From: Mycobacterium sp. 852002-40037_SCH5390672
GTDB taxonomy: Bacteria > Actinomycetota > Actinomycetes > Mycobacteriales > Mycobacteriaceae
Direction of reading: 5' to 3'
Length of the DNA stretch: 64,000 bases
Assembly: GCF_001665875.1 (NCBI RefSeq)
Contig: NZ_LZTA01000041.1
Location: forward strand, 1-64,000
The translations under genes were made by a program, and so were the position numbers. The first letter of the stretch is position 1; every line of letters begins with the position of its first letter. The notes beneath the pieces were generated by a model. That model saw only the letters and a program-made list of their open reading frames with translations, searched no databases and was not told the DNA's origin. Shown here in pieces: positions 52,392-61,535 of the stretch.

Positions 52392-53852
52392 TCACCGCCT
52401 GTTGAGGCGGGTTGTGATGGTGCGGTAGGACCGTGGATTGATCGGAAGGACCCATTGTGAAGTGCGGGTGAGCGGTCCGATGTTGACGCCAAGGTCTGTC
52501 AGCATCTCATCGACGTTGTGGATGTTGAATCCCGCGATCACGGTGCCGTGCGCGTGATGGCCGCCGGTCCGCTGGTGCAGCCAGGCCAGTCGTGAGTCGA
52601 TGTGGGCATCGCGTTCGGCTGGTGTGGGCAGATCGAGACGACCGGCGAGCAGGCTCGCGGTCCACAACGCACCTATCTCGGCGCCGAGTGCACTAAGCAT
52701 CGAGGAGTTGTAGCCAGCGAACGTCACTGCCTTGACCGTTGACGGGAGGATCTGCCGATACAACCGGAAGTTGCCGTGCTCGTCGGTGAGTTGTTGCTGC
52801 ACGACCTTGTCGAAGAACGGGACGTGCTGACGAAAGCCGGTAGCACACAGGACAATATCTGCGTATTCCCGGAGGCCGGTCGACAGTTCTACGGCCGGGC
52901 CGTCCACGAGTCGGGTGATCTCGGTGTCGCGGTGCATGACGATCTGGCCGGCGGCGACCTTTTCGTAGAAGCCTTCAGTGACCAGGCCGGCTGTGCTCTG
53001 GGCGATGTCCTCGAACGGCCCGTCGGGCACGAGCCCGAGCTCTCGCAATCGCAGCTGCCGGGTGACCAGCGCCTGAATTAAATCGAAGGCCGCGTCCCGG
53101 AGCCGCCGGCCGCGACCGTTGTAGAACCGTTCGAACCAGTTAGGCTCGAGGTAATCGAAACCGGCCTCACCGAATCTGGTCAACGCGAGGGCCTCAAAGT
53201 CGCCGAGCCAACGCACCCGGCGCGGGATTTTCCATAACAGTCGGCGCGCCAGAACCGTCGTGGATGCGGCGACATCGCTGACTGCCTCGGCGACATCGCA
53301 TGCCGACTTGCCGTAGCCGACGACGATGACGTGCTTGCCGTGCGCCTCGCGCAGGTCAAGGAACTCCGAGGTATGACACACCCGGCCACCCGCAGCGCCG
53401 AAGGCGTCAGTGCCCGGATAGCGGGGCACCATGGGGCTGCTGAACACGCCGTTAGCAATCACAAGGTGATCACAGTGCACAGTCTCGGCGCGATGGCGCT
53501 CGCGGTGATGCACCCGTAGCGACCAGCCACGCCTAACTTGCTGGGCTGCAATAACTTCCGTGTTTAATTTGATCCGGTTACCGAAACCGAAGTACTCGAC
53601 ATAGTTCTGCAGGTAGGCCTGCATCTGCGCGCCGCTGGGCACACGCGGATAGCTAGCCGGCATCGGCAACTGCGAAAAGCGATAGATGCGTTTACTGTTC
53701 TGAGTGCGCAGTCCGGGGTATCGACGCGTTGCGCTCCACACCCCGCCGACATCAGGCGCTTGGTCGAATACGTCCACGTCATGGCCAGCGTCACGCAGCA
53801 CCTTCGCATTGGCCAGGCCAGCGATCCCCGCCCCAACTATCGCAACCCGCAC
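52392..53852 (-). CDS. Flavin-containing monooxygenase / Baeyer-Villiger-type
   Basis: 486 residues: FAD motif GAGIAGL at the N-terminus, RYPGLRTQNSKRIYRFS, the FMO fingerprint around GGRVCHTSEF, an NADPH motif VVGYGKSACD, and the ATGFRQ C-terminal hallmark. Enzymes of this type oxygenate ketones or N/S atoms, and some act on hydrocarbons. GTG start. It is the first gene inside the repeat-bounded segment. Confidence 0.87.
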   Translation of the reverse strand: MRVAIVGAGIAGLANAKVLRDAGHDVDVFDQAPDVGGVWSATRRYPGLRTQNSKRIYRFSQLPMPASYPRVPSGAQMQAYLQNYVEYFGFGNRIKLNTEVIAAQQVRRGWSLRVHHRERHRAETVHCDHLVIANGVFSSPMVPRYPGTDAFGAAGGRVCHTSEFLDLREAHGKHVIVVGYGKSACDVAEAVSDVAASTTVLARRLLWKIPRRVRWLGDFEALALTRFGEAGFDYLEPNWFERFYNGRGRRLRDAAFDLIQALVTRQLRLRELGLVPDGPFEDIAQSTAGLVTEGFYEKVAAGQIVMHRDTEITRLVDGPAVELSTGLREYADIVLCATGFRQHVPFFDKVVQQQLTDEHGNFRLYRQILPSTVKAVTFAGYNSSMLSALGAEIGALWTASLLAGRLDLPTPAERDAHIDSRLAWLHQRTGGHHAHGTVIAGFNIHNVDEMLTDLGVNIGPLTRTSQWVLPINPRSYRTITTRLNRR

Positions 53853-53894
53853 CCAGACAGCCTGTCAAACCGGACCGTCTGTTTCCAGAAAAAC

Positions 53895-53915
53895 TAGATA
53901 GCGTCCCACTATCTA
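53895..53915. promoter_or_regulatory. Operator-like palindrome upstream of FMO
   Basis: TAGATAG-N7-CTATCTA, perfect 7-bp arms, 43-63 bp upstream of the FMO GTG. It is typical of TetR-like dimer binding; the regulator is not identified. Confidence 0.55.
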
Positions 53916-54001
53916 TGCCCCCGGGTGCCTGTACCCATGGCGGGACCGCGCCACCGCCGCCTGAAACATCAGGCCTATCGCGAGCTAACAATGCGAGAGT
54001 T

Positions 54002-54291
54002 ATGTCTCGAATTATTCTGTGCGACACCGTCGTCGGTCGTATGGACGAGTCTTCGTGCGGTTGCTGAAATCGCCGTCAGCTTTCAGCATGTTCCAGATGC
54101 CTTGCATCTGACAGATGATGACGCCGTCGTTGCTGGCCGATTATTCGCCGTTGCGGGCAGACTGGCCCGCAAGAAGGGCATTGCCGACACCGGGTTTCGC
54201 TATCGGCAACACGGGCCCAGATGCGGATCAGACGGCCTTCCACTTCCACTTGCACTGTATTGGAGGACGCAAACTGGGTAACGAATGCTGA
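54002..54291 (+). pseudogene. Decayed HIT-family (histidine triad) gene
   Basis: Pieces of a HIT protein occur in several frames: MSRIILCDTVVG at 54002, then PSSVVW and RAVAEIA in another frame, then HVPDALHLTDDDAVVAGRLFAVAGRLARKKGIADTGFRY. After one more shift comes NTGPDADQTAFHFHLHCIGGRKLGN to TGA 54289. The last piece holds the HxHxH triad. At least two frameshifts and an internal loss make it non-functional. Confidence 0.75.
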
Positions 54292-54456
54292 GGCGCCGTT
54301 GCCCTCACGGGTAACGCACTGCGCTCGTTGCCCAGTTGATTACGGAGCCAATCTGGCCCTACGAGAATCGAGCGCCAAGACCGAGGTCCGCGGGCTTGTA
54401 GTCGCAGAATCACGGTCGGCGGACTGCTAGCAGCTGCGTCTTGCGTCCGCTGCCCC
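54292..54456. other. Intergenic, nothing seen
   Basis: 165 bp between the HIT remnant and the MMPL stop codon; no supportable gene or repeat. Confidence 0.3.
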
Positions 54457-56661
54457 TCACATAGTGACGGAGTCAGACTGTCGTCGGCGGACAGCTTTTC
54501 GAGAAATTCGATCATGCAGAGCCAGAAGGGGTTTCGGTGCCCACCAGTTGATCCCGCCGAGCAGGGTCATCAGCGAGGGGACCAGCACGGCCCGGACCAG
54601 GGTGGCGTCGAGGAGGACGGCCAGGGCTGCCCCGAGACCGAGTTCTTTGACGAATACCAGGCGAGAGAGCAGCAATGCGCACATCGACAGACACAGCAGG
54701 GCCGCCGCTGAGGTCACGATTCGGCCGGTGTGCTCGATGCCGGTCGCGACCGCTTGACGGTTGTCTTGACCGAGGTCGTGGGATTCTTTGATGCGTCCAA
54801 GCAGGAAAACGCCGTAGTCGGTGGACAAGCCGAACGCCACGGCGGCGAGCACGATCGGCGCGGTGGAGTCGAGCGCACCTTGCCCGCTGGCGCCTAGCAG
54901 ACCAGCGAGATGGCCGTCCTGGAAGATGAACGCGACGCTGCCCAGGGCGGCACCGAGAGATAACGCGTTCATGATGACAGCCTTGGCGGGCAACACGATT
55001 GATCTGGTCATGGCGAAAAGAACCATCACCGTAGCGGCCACCAGTATCACCCCGGCGAGGGGCAGGTGCTGGCGCAGACTGGTATTGAGCGCCAGCGCGT
55101 CGGCGGTCGGTCCGGTCAGCCGCACCTGATGCGGGAGACGCAGGTGCTCGATGCGATCGATGGTGTCACGTGAGGTGCTGGAGATCGGTTGGCCGGTAAG
55201 GGTAATGGGAATCAGCCAGCGTGTGCGATCGAGTATCTGCGGTTGGCCGACTGCCGCCACACCGGTAACCGTCCTAAGCGTGTTCGCGACCGTCGTGATG
55301 CTGGCCTGGGCCGCAGGAGGAGCGTCGATCACCAGTTGTTCCTGGTCGCTGATCGGGGCGGGAAAATCGCGGCTCATCACCTGGGCGACCTGCCCGGCGG
55401 AGACGTTGGCGGGCAGCGTGTCTGCGGTCAGCACGCTGGTAAACCGCACGCCAAGCAGTGGGGACGCCAGCACCAGCAACGCACCCGCCGCGAGGGCGGC
55501 AGAGACCGCAGGTCGGCGCATGACTGCCGAGGCAATCTGTCGCCACCGCGCCGCACTCGGATCCTCGCCGCCGCGCTGGGCCCGCCGCTGCCAGCGTGAC
55601 GGGGCGAGAGACTCGATCCGTACGCCCAGGAGCGCCAATAACGCGGGCAGGATCACCCATGCAAATACCAGCGCCGAGGCGGTAACCAAGATGCCGGCAA
55701 CGCCTATTGAGTGCAGCACCTCCTGCGGGAAGACCAGCAACCCCAGAAGCGCCGAAGCGATTGTCAACCCGGAGAACAGCACCGTGCGTCCGGAGGTGTT
55801 CATCGTGGCGTGGAGTGCTGCATTCTCATCACCGGTGTCGGCGAGATGTTCGCGGTAGCGCGAGATGATCAGCAGGCTGAAGTCAATCGATAGGCCTAGC
55901 CCCAGGGCGAACACCAGATTCAGTCCATAAACCGACATGACGGTGAACTCGACAAGGATGCGCAGGACAAGTAGCGCAAGCAACACCGACACCGCACCGC
56001 CGACCAACGCGACACCGGCGGCGACGACACCTCGGAACACGATAATCAGCAACAAAAACAGCAGCGGGAAAACGATCAGCTCCGCGAAAGTCAGGTCACG
56101 TACGACCACATCGGCACCTTGAACGTTGGCGACCGTGGGTCCGCCTACCAGCACGTGGCCGGCTAGCAGCGGTTCGTCGTTGATCTGCCGCTCCAGCTCG
56201 GGGACCAGCTGTTTCTCCGCGATCGGCCCGACTCTGCCCAGAATCACGGTCTGGTGGCCGTCTCGTGCAATGAGCGCGGGATTGTTGGTGGAGTGGTAAT
56301 CGACGACCTGCCGTACCTCGCTGCGATGGTGGAGCAAGTCGAGCGCGGCCCGCACTTCTGGCGGCGGGGCTAGGGTCGGATCGATCGCCTGGTCGGTGCG
56401 CACCAGCAAGACATAGCCTTGGTGGTAATCGATTCCGGTGCTCTGTTCGATCAACTGCCGTGCGTGGACGTTGCCTGCGGCCGGATCGTCCCAATCCGCC
56501 CACCCGCTGGTCAACCGCGCGTGCAGACCCAGGCTGACCATGGCGGCCGTGACCACCAAGACACCGGCAACAAGCAGCACGATCCGCCGTCGGCGGACCA
56601 CCCAACATGTCCATCCAGGACCCCGCGCGGGCTGCTTGGGAATGGGTTTGTCACCAAACAT
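54457..56661 (-). CDS. MMPL-family RND transporter
   Basis: 734 residues with two RND blocks: the first helix, an extracytoplasmic domain (residues about 45-190), a helix block with VFALGLGLSIDFSLLIISRYREHL, a second domain, and a final block with VAFGLSTDYGVFLLGRIKESHD. It is shorter than classic MmpL proteins and lacks the long hairpin, so it belongs to the actinobacterial MMPL group that exports lipids or antibiotics. The basic C-terminus is short. It is divergent from a TetR gene. Confidence 0.9.
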   Translation of the reverse strand: MFGDKPIPKQPARGPGWTCWVVRRRRIVLLVAGVLVVTAAMVSLGLHARLTSGWADWDDPAAGNVHARQLIEQSTGIDYHQGYVLLVRTDQAIDPTLAPPPEVRAALDLLHHRSEVRQVVDYHSTNNPALIARDGHQTVILGRVGPIAEKQLVPELERQINDEPLLAGHVLVGGPTVANVQGADVVVRDLTFAELIVFPLLFLLLIIVFRGVVAAGVALVGGAVSVLLALLVLRILVEFTVMSVYGLNLVFALGLGLSIDFSLLIISRYREHLADTGDENAALHATMNTSGRTVLFSGLTIASALLGLLVFPQEVLHSIGVAGILVTASALVFAWVILPALLALLGVRIESLAPSRWQRRAQRGGEDPSAARWRQIASAVMRRPAVSAALAAGALLVLASPLLGVRFTSVLTADTLPANVSAGQVAQVMSRDFPAPISDQEQLVIDAPPAAQASITTVANTLRTVTGVAAVGQPQILDRTRWLIPITLTGQPISSTSRDTIDRIEHLRLPHQVRLTGPTADALALNTSLRQHLPLAGVILVAATVMVLFAMTRSIVLPAKAVIMNALSLGAALGSVAFIFQDGHLAGLLGASGQGALDSTAPIVLAAVAFGLSTDYGVFLLGRIKESHDLGQDNRQAVATGIEHTGRIVTSAAALLCLSMCALLLSRLVFVKELGLGAALAVLLDATLVRAVLVPSLMTLLGGINWWAPKPLLALHDRISRKAVRRRQSDSVTM

Positions 56662-56709
56662 CCGAGAGTTCCCTGCTTCGAGGCATCACCTGCATACCGT
56701 TGTACTTCC

Positions 56710-56726
56710 ACCGACTGATAGTCGGT
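56710..56726. promoter_or_regulatory. 17-bp palindrome between mmpL and tetR
   Basis: ACCGACT-GAT-AGTCGGT, perfect 7-bp arms, in the 99-bp divergent interval (49 bp before mmpL, 35 bp before tetR). It is a good operator for the adjacent TetR, controlling both genes. Confidence 0.65.
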
Positions 56727-56760
56727 AAACGTCTTTTAGTTTTTCAGTAGCATCACGACT

Positions 56761-57387
56761 GTGACCGACGACGTCAAGCGCGGCAGACGTCAGATGTATG
56801 CCGAACTCACTCGAGCGGCGGTGCTCGAGGCCGCCAAGACGTTGTTTATCGCCGGCGGCTTCGAAGCGACCTCGATCGACGACATCGCCCGGCTAGCGCA
56901 GTCCAGCAAGGGGGCGGTGTATCACCACTTCCGGGACAAGCGCGACATCTTCACCGAGGTCTATCGAGCCAGTCAACACGCAATCGTGGCCAAGGTCATC
57001 GACTCAATGACCAACCAACCCGGGCAACAGGAGCCGTGGGAGCGGGTCGAGGCCGGGACCCATCTATTTCTGCGCAGCTACGTCGACGACAACGACGCCC
57101 GGGCTCTGCTTGCGCAGGTGATGGGTGTCCTGGGCTGGGACGGGGTGCGGGCACTCGACGAAGAAATCGCGTTGCCTTTCTTGCGAGCCACCCTGCAAGA
57201 CTTCGTGACCAAGGGGTACGCGCGCGCTGTCCCGATCGATGCCACCGTCGAAATCTTCTTCAGCGTCTTCTGCAACGCCATCTTGTACATCGCTGCCGCC
57301 GCTGACCCCGACACAGCATCGCAGGAGGTCGAGAAAGTAATCGCGATAGCCTTGGAGGGGCTCAAAACTGCCGCCACCCGGGTCTGA
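56761..57387 (+). CDS. TetR-family regulator
   Basis: 208 residues from GTG 56761. The HTH is in AAVLEAAKTLFIAGGFEATSIDDIARLAQSSKGAVYHHFRDKRDIF, followed by a helical ligand domain. Its divergent position and the palindrome suggest that it represses the adjacent MMPL exporter. Confidence 0.88.
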   Translation: MTDDVKRGRRQMYAELTRAAVLEAAKTLFIAGGFEATSIDDIARLAQSSKGAVYHHFRDKRDIFTEVYRASQHAIVAKVIDSMTNQPGQQEPWERVEAGTHLFLRSYVDDNDARALLAQVMGVLGWDGVRALDEEIALPFLRATLQDFVTKGYARAVPIDATVEIFFSVFCNAILYIAAAADPDTASQEVEKVIAIALEGLKTAATRV

Positions 57388-57800
57388 AATCTGATGCAGC
57401 AGCAGTAGCCGCAGTACCCCTTCCTGGCGTCCGACGACAACACGTTCGTCATGCTGCGTCACCAGCGGGCCATCGGATCGGTAATGCCGCAGCAGTACAG
57501 CCACCCGCCGCTCAAGAGGAACAGCAGGCCTGATGGCGCTTCTACATTCTGTAATCTGCTGTCCGCTGGATGCGGCCAGATCGCCTGACATGGCGAAGTT
57601 CGGCACGAGCGGCTGGCGGATTATCGTGCTGGACGAGAACGGGGAGTGGGTAGTCGGCGAGCGAGATGCCGACTGGCCACCAGGGCGGCGGTGCCCCACC
57701 TTTCGCGAGACATGTTGCAGCGGAGTGGGCCTCTCGCATAGCTGCCCGAGCCTCGCGCGTACTACGACCAGCGCCGAGCGGTCGACGTTAGTGTGCAGAT
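57388..57800. other. Intergenic 413 bp, no confident gene
   Basis: Several short frames occur, but none has a convincing start or family match. A phosphomannomutase-like MAKFGTSGWR starts near 57590, but the frame then degenerates. Confidence 0.35.
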
Positions 57801-59042
57801 ATGGACGCGCTCGAGCCTGCTCACGGCGTGGTCGCTGGGCCGGGGATCGCTGCGTCTCTGCTGGCGAATGTGTCCAGCCTGGCCGACGACATGCTGAGGT
57901 ATTTGGTCGAGCGGATACCGGAGGTCGCCGAGGATGCCGAGCTTCGCGGCCTGACCTTGGGATCGTGCTCGTCGAATCTCGAGGCAGCACTTTCGATGTT
58001 CCGTCATGGGATTGACGTCGCTGCTGCGGAGGCGCCGGTAACCGCGCTCGAACACGCGCGCGCGATGGCATCGCGGGGGCACAGCGTCGATGTGATGCTG
58101 CGGTTCTATCGGTTGGGTCATGAGTACTTCACCGAGACGCTTTCCGACTCTCTCACTGACTGGATCGAGGACCCTACTGTCGCGCTGAGGACGTTTATCG
58201 ATCTCGAGCGGTTCGGGTTTAGATACATCGACCGCATCTCGAGTCTGGTGGCCGCCGAGTATGTCGCTGAGCTCGACCGGCGCCAGAACCAGGCAAGAGC
58301 TGAGCGCGACGACGTCGTGCGGGCGCTGCTCGCTGGCGAACGTGTCGACCTCGCCCGCGCCGAACGTGTGCTCAGCCACCGGCTCACCGGTGGGCAGATC
58401 GGTTTCGTGTGCTGGGTCGACGACCGCGGCGTCGACCTTGAGGGACTCGCTAGGCGGGTGGGTAGGTTTCTCGGAGCGGGTCACTCACTCGTCGTGGCGG
58501 ATGGCCCACTCGCGGTGTGGGGTTGGGCGTCGATCACGGGGGACGTGAGGACTTCGCTCACTGGCATGGCGACGGAGTTTCCCGGCGAAGTCGAAAACGT
58601 GCACATTGCGGTGGGCTCGCCCCATCCGGGGGCTGCAGGCTTTCGCACCTCTCACCTCGAGGCTCTACGCACTCGCCGGGTCATTGAACTGTCTGGGCGC
58701 GCGGCGCCATCGATTACCGAGTTCAGCGAGGTTGCGTTGGTGGATGTCATCTCGCGGGACCTGGACGGGGCGAGAGCCTTCGTTGCCGCTCAGCTCGGCG
58801 ATCTCGCGCGAGACGACGCCAAAGAGCGCGGTGAACGTGCCGCACTCCTGGCTGTTCTCGACGCGCAAGGGAGTCTGACGACCGCAGCACGCACCCTGGG
58901 AATCCACAAGAACACGGTCCTGCAGAGGGTGCGTCGCGCCGAAGAGCGCAGGGGCAGGCCCGCAACGATCAAGATCGCTGAGCTGCACGCCGCCCTGCAC
59001 GTGTGCGACGTGCTGGGGGCCTCGGTGTTGCTCGAGTCATAG
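57801..59042 (+). CDS. PucR/CdaR-family transcriptional regulator
   Basis: 413 residues: an N-terminal RsbRD-like helical region (about 20-165), a GGDEF-like middle domain and the C-terminal PucR HTH (SLTTAARTLGIHKNTVLQRVRRAEE). Members activate catabolic genes for purines, amino acids or alkanes. It precedes the desaturase-reductase fusion by 135 bp on the same strand, so it likely controls it. Confidence 0.87.
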   Translation: MDALEPAHGVVAGPGIAASLLANVSSLADDMLRYLVERIPEVAEDAELRGLTLGSCSSNLEAALSMFRHGIDVAAAEAPVTALEHARAMASRGHSVDVMLRFYRLGHEYFTETLSDSLTDWIEDPTVALRTFIDLERFGFRYIDRISSLVAAEYVAELDRRQNQARAERDDVVRALLAGERVDLARAERVLSHRLTGGQIGFVCWVDDRGVDLEGLARRVGRFLGAGHSLVVADGPLAVWGWASITGDVRTSLTGMATEFPGEVENVHIAVGSPHPGAAGFRTSHLEALRTRRVIELSGRAAPSITEFSEVALVDVISRDLDGARAFVAAQLGDLARDDAKERGERAALLAVLDAQGSLTTAARTLGIHKNTVLQRVRRAEERRGRPATIKIAELHAALHVCDVLGASVLLES

Positions 59043-59177
59043 CCTTACTTACTGCAGCCCGAGCGCGCCGGGATGTGCTCGCAGCACACCGGAGGGGGCT
59101 GGGAGGGCCTTGTTGGTCGATACCGTCCATTTGTACGTTTCGAGTCATCTCATCCCGAAGCGTGAAGGCGGAGTCCG

Positions 59178-61187
59178 ATGTCGACGACGACTCAACATTC
59201 CCAACCCCTAGCAACGGCCGCGCTGCAACCCCTGCCTGACCCAGGCGAGCAGGTTCCTAAGCTGTCCTGGCCGATAGTCGGCATCTTCACGTGTGCGCTC
59301 GCGGTCTTCGGCGCGTCAACCTGGGCTGCCCTCACCGCCGCTTTGCCTTCGATCGCCACCATCGCCGCGAGCTCCGCAGCAATCTTCGTCCTGTTCACCG
59401 TGTTGCACGACGCCTCGCATTACTCGATCAGCTCACGTCGCTGGATCAACGTCGCCTTCGGTCGCGCGGCAATGTTCTTCGTCTCGCCTCTGATCTCATT
59501 CAAGTCGTTCGCGTTCATCCATATCGAACACCATCGCAACACCAATGACGGTGGGTCCGATCCCGATCACTTCGTCAGCGCCGCACCCTGGTGGCAGCTG
59601 CCCATCCGTTTTCCAGCGATGGACCTGCCATACATCAGTTTCTTGGTACGTAATCTCCGAAAGCGCCCGCGCGCCGAGGTTCTCGAAACGGCGACCTTGA
59701 TGGCCTTCTCGGTGACCGTGATCGTGGCGTGCGCCTTCACCGGACATCTGTGGATGCTCGCGGTGATCTACCTGATTCCCGAGCGGCTGGCGATGTTCGT
59801 GCTTGCGTGGTGGTTCGACTGGCTACCCCACCACAACCTGGAAGACACACAACGCGAGAACCGCTATCGCGCGACCCGCAACCGCGTCGGCTCAGAGTGG
59901 ATCCTGACTCCCCTACTCTTGTCCCAGAACTATCACCTGGTCCACCACTTACATCCCTCCATCCCCTTCTACCGCTACGTCGCGGCCTGGCGACGAAATG
60001 AGACCGCCTACCTCGAGCGCGAGTCGGCAATAAGCACCGTCTTCGGCCAGCAGCTCGACGCCGCGCAGTACCGCGAGTGGAAACGCCTCAACGGCAAACT
60101 AGCTGCACTGCTCCCAGTCCGAATGCCCCGTTCCTCCGCGGCAAGCCACGCCAGCACCCACCCGATCCCGGTCAAAAGCGTCGAGCCCCTGACACCAGAC
60201 AGCGTCAAGGTCACTTTCGACGTTCCCGATCACCTCAGCGACCAGTTCCAATTCCAGGCGGGCCAACACCTGACCGTTCAACACCGCATCGACGGACAGC
60301 AGGTGCGACGAAACTACTCGATCTGCGCCTCGGCCACATCGGCAGAACTGGCGATCGCAGTACGACACATCGCCGGCGGAACGTTCTCAACCTTCGCTGT
60401 CGAAACACTGCGAGCCGGTGACGTACTGGACCTGATGACGCCCACAGGTAGCTTCGGCGCACCCCTTGATCCACTCGCTCGTCGCGACTATGTCGCAGTT
60501 GCGGCCGGGAGCGGCATCACGCCTGTCCTGTCGATCATGCGCACCACGATGGAGATCGAGACCGAGAGCCGCTTCACCCTCTTCTACGGCAACCGAACAG
60601 CAGACTCGACCATGTTCGCCACCGAACTCGATGAGCTCGAATTTCGATACGCAGACCGGTTACGCATCTTCCACATCCGCTCAGCCGAGGCATACCACCC
60701 CGCCTCTCTTCGCGGCCGCATCGACCTGGCGATGGTTCAACGGCTGCTCGCCAGCGACCTCACGTCGATCGACCGGTGGTACCTATGCGGCCCAAGCGAT
60801 CTCGTCACGACGTTTCGCGACAACCTCGCATCCGAAGGAGTCCCGGCCGAGCGGATACACCTCGAACTGTTCCGCGGCATGAACCGACCCACACAGGTCG
60901 ATGGCTACCCGGAGTCCGAAGTGACCATCACCCTGTCCGGCGCGGATCACACCGTCGAAATCGCCGCAGGTGAGACCATCCTCGAATCCGCGCTGAAAAA
61001 CAACATCGACGCACCGTATGCCTGTCTTGGCGGCGCGTGCGGCACGTGCAAAGCCAGGATCACAACGGGGGCAGTATCGATGGAGCAAAATTTTGCACTC
61101 AACACAGCCGAGATCGACGCCGGCTTCATACTCACCTGTCAATCTCATCCCACCACCCCAACCGTCGCAGTCGATTACGACAGCTGA
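59178..61187 (+). CDS. Fatty acid desaturase fused to ferredoxin reductase
   Basis: 669 residues. The N-terminal membrane desaturase/hydroxylase domain (about 1-325) has three histidine boxes: HDASH at 77-81, HIEHH at 115-119 and HLVHHLHP at 253-260. It is joined to a phthalate-dioxygenase-reductase-type domain (about 330-575) with RRNYSIC (FAD) and AGSGITP (NAD), and a C-terminal 2Fe-2S ferredoxin with Cys616, 621, 624 and 654. A self-sufficient oxygenase chain is likely: NADH to FAD to 2Fe-2S to a diiron centre. The substrate could be a fatty acid, alkane or sterol. GGCGGAG precedes the ATG. Confidence 0.88.
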   Translation: MSTTTQHSQPLATAALQPLPDPGEQVPKLSWPIVGIFTCALAVFGASTWAALTAALPSIATIAASSAAIFVLFTVLHDASHYSISSRRWINVAFGRAAMFFVSPLISFKSFAFIHIEHHRNTNDGGSDPDHFVSAAPWWQLPIRFPAMDLPYISFLVRNLRKRPRAEVLETATLMAFSVTVIVACAFTGHLWMLAVIYLIPERLAMFVLAWWFDWLPHHNLEDTQRENRYRATRNRVGSEWILTPLLLSQNYHLVHHLHPSIPFYRYVAAWRRNETAYLERESAISTVFGQQLDAAQYREWKRLNGKLAALLPVRMPRSSAASHASTHPIPVKSVEPLTPDSVKVTFDVPDHLSDQFQFQAGQHLTVQHRIDGQQVRRNYSICASATSAELAIAVRHIAGGTFSTFAVETLRAGDVLDLMTPTGSFGAPLDPLARRDYVAVAAGSGITPVLSIMRTTMEIETESRFTLFYGNRTADSTMFATELDELEFRYADRLRIFHIRSAEAYHPASLRGRIDLAMVQRLLASDLTSIDRWYLCGPSDLVTTFRDNLASEGVPAERIHLELFRGMNRPTQVDGYPESEVTITLSGADHTVEIAAGETILESALKNNIDAPYACLGGACGTCKARITTGAVSMEQNFALNTAEIDAGFILTCQSHPTTPTVAVDYDS

Positions 61188-61535
61188 GCCAACACATGCC
61201 CGAGCTCCGCAAGAAGCCTGCACTCGCCTACCGGCGTTAGGCATGTTAATGCGTTGGAGGAATCATGAGCTCCGATTACGCGGCTTCTCGCTGAGGCCCC
61301 CCGGCTGATCGGCGCCAAGGATCGCGGAGCCTAATTTCTGCGTCACGAAGATGGGAATTCCGCCATCTTGGATGGGAACCTACAGCTGTGTAGGTCCTCA
61401 AAGTCGTTGGCGGATACCGGTGTTTCTCTCTGCACGTTCGCAGAATTCTCCTCGAATGGCGAACGAACTTTTATCACCTTTTGTGGCGGATCCGGGACCC
61501 GCAGTCGTTGAGGGGGCGCGAGTACAGTAGCTCCG
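61188..61535. other. Intergenic 348 bp with a hairpin
   Basis: A perfect 7-bp inverted repeat, AAGATGG-N8-CCATCTT, lies at 61348-61369, between the fusion gene and the molybdoprotein. It could be part of a terminator or an operator. No gene is seen. Confidence 0.4.

Noticed and set aside
57590..57700. Phosphomannomutase-like fragment MAKFGTSGWR
   Set aside because: Similarity covers only about ten residues and the frame then has no family features.
57064..58071. 335-codon minus-strand ORF
   Set aside because: It is antisense to the TetR and PucR genes and has no recognisable motif.
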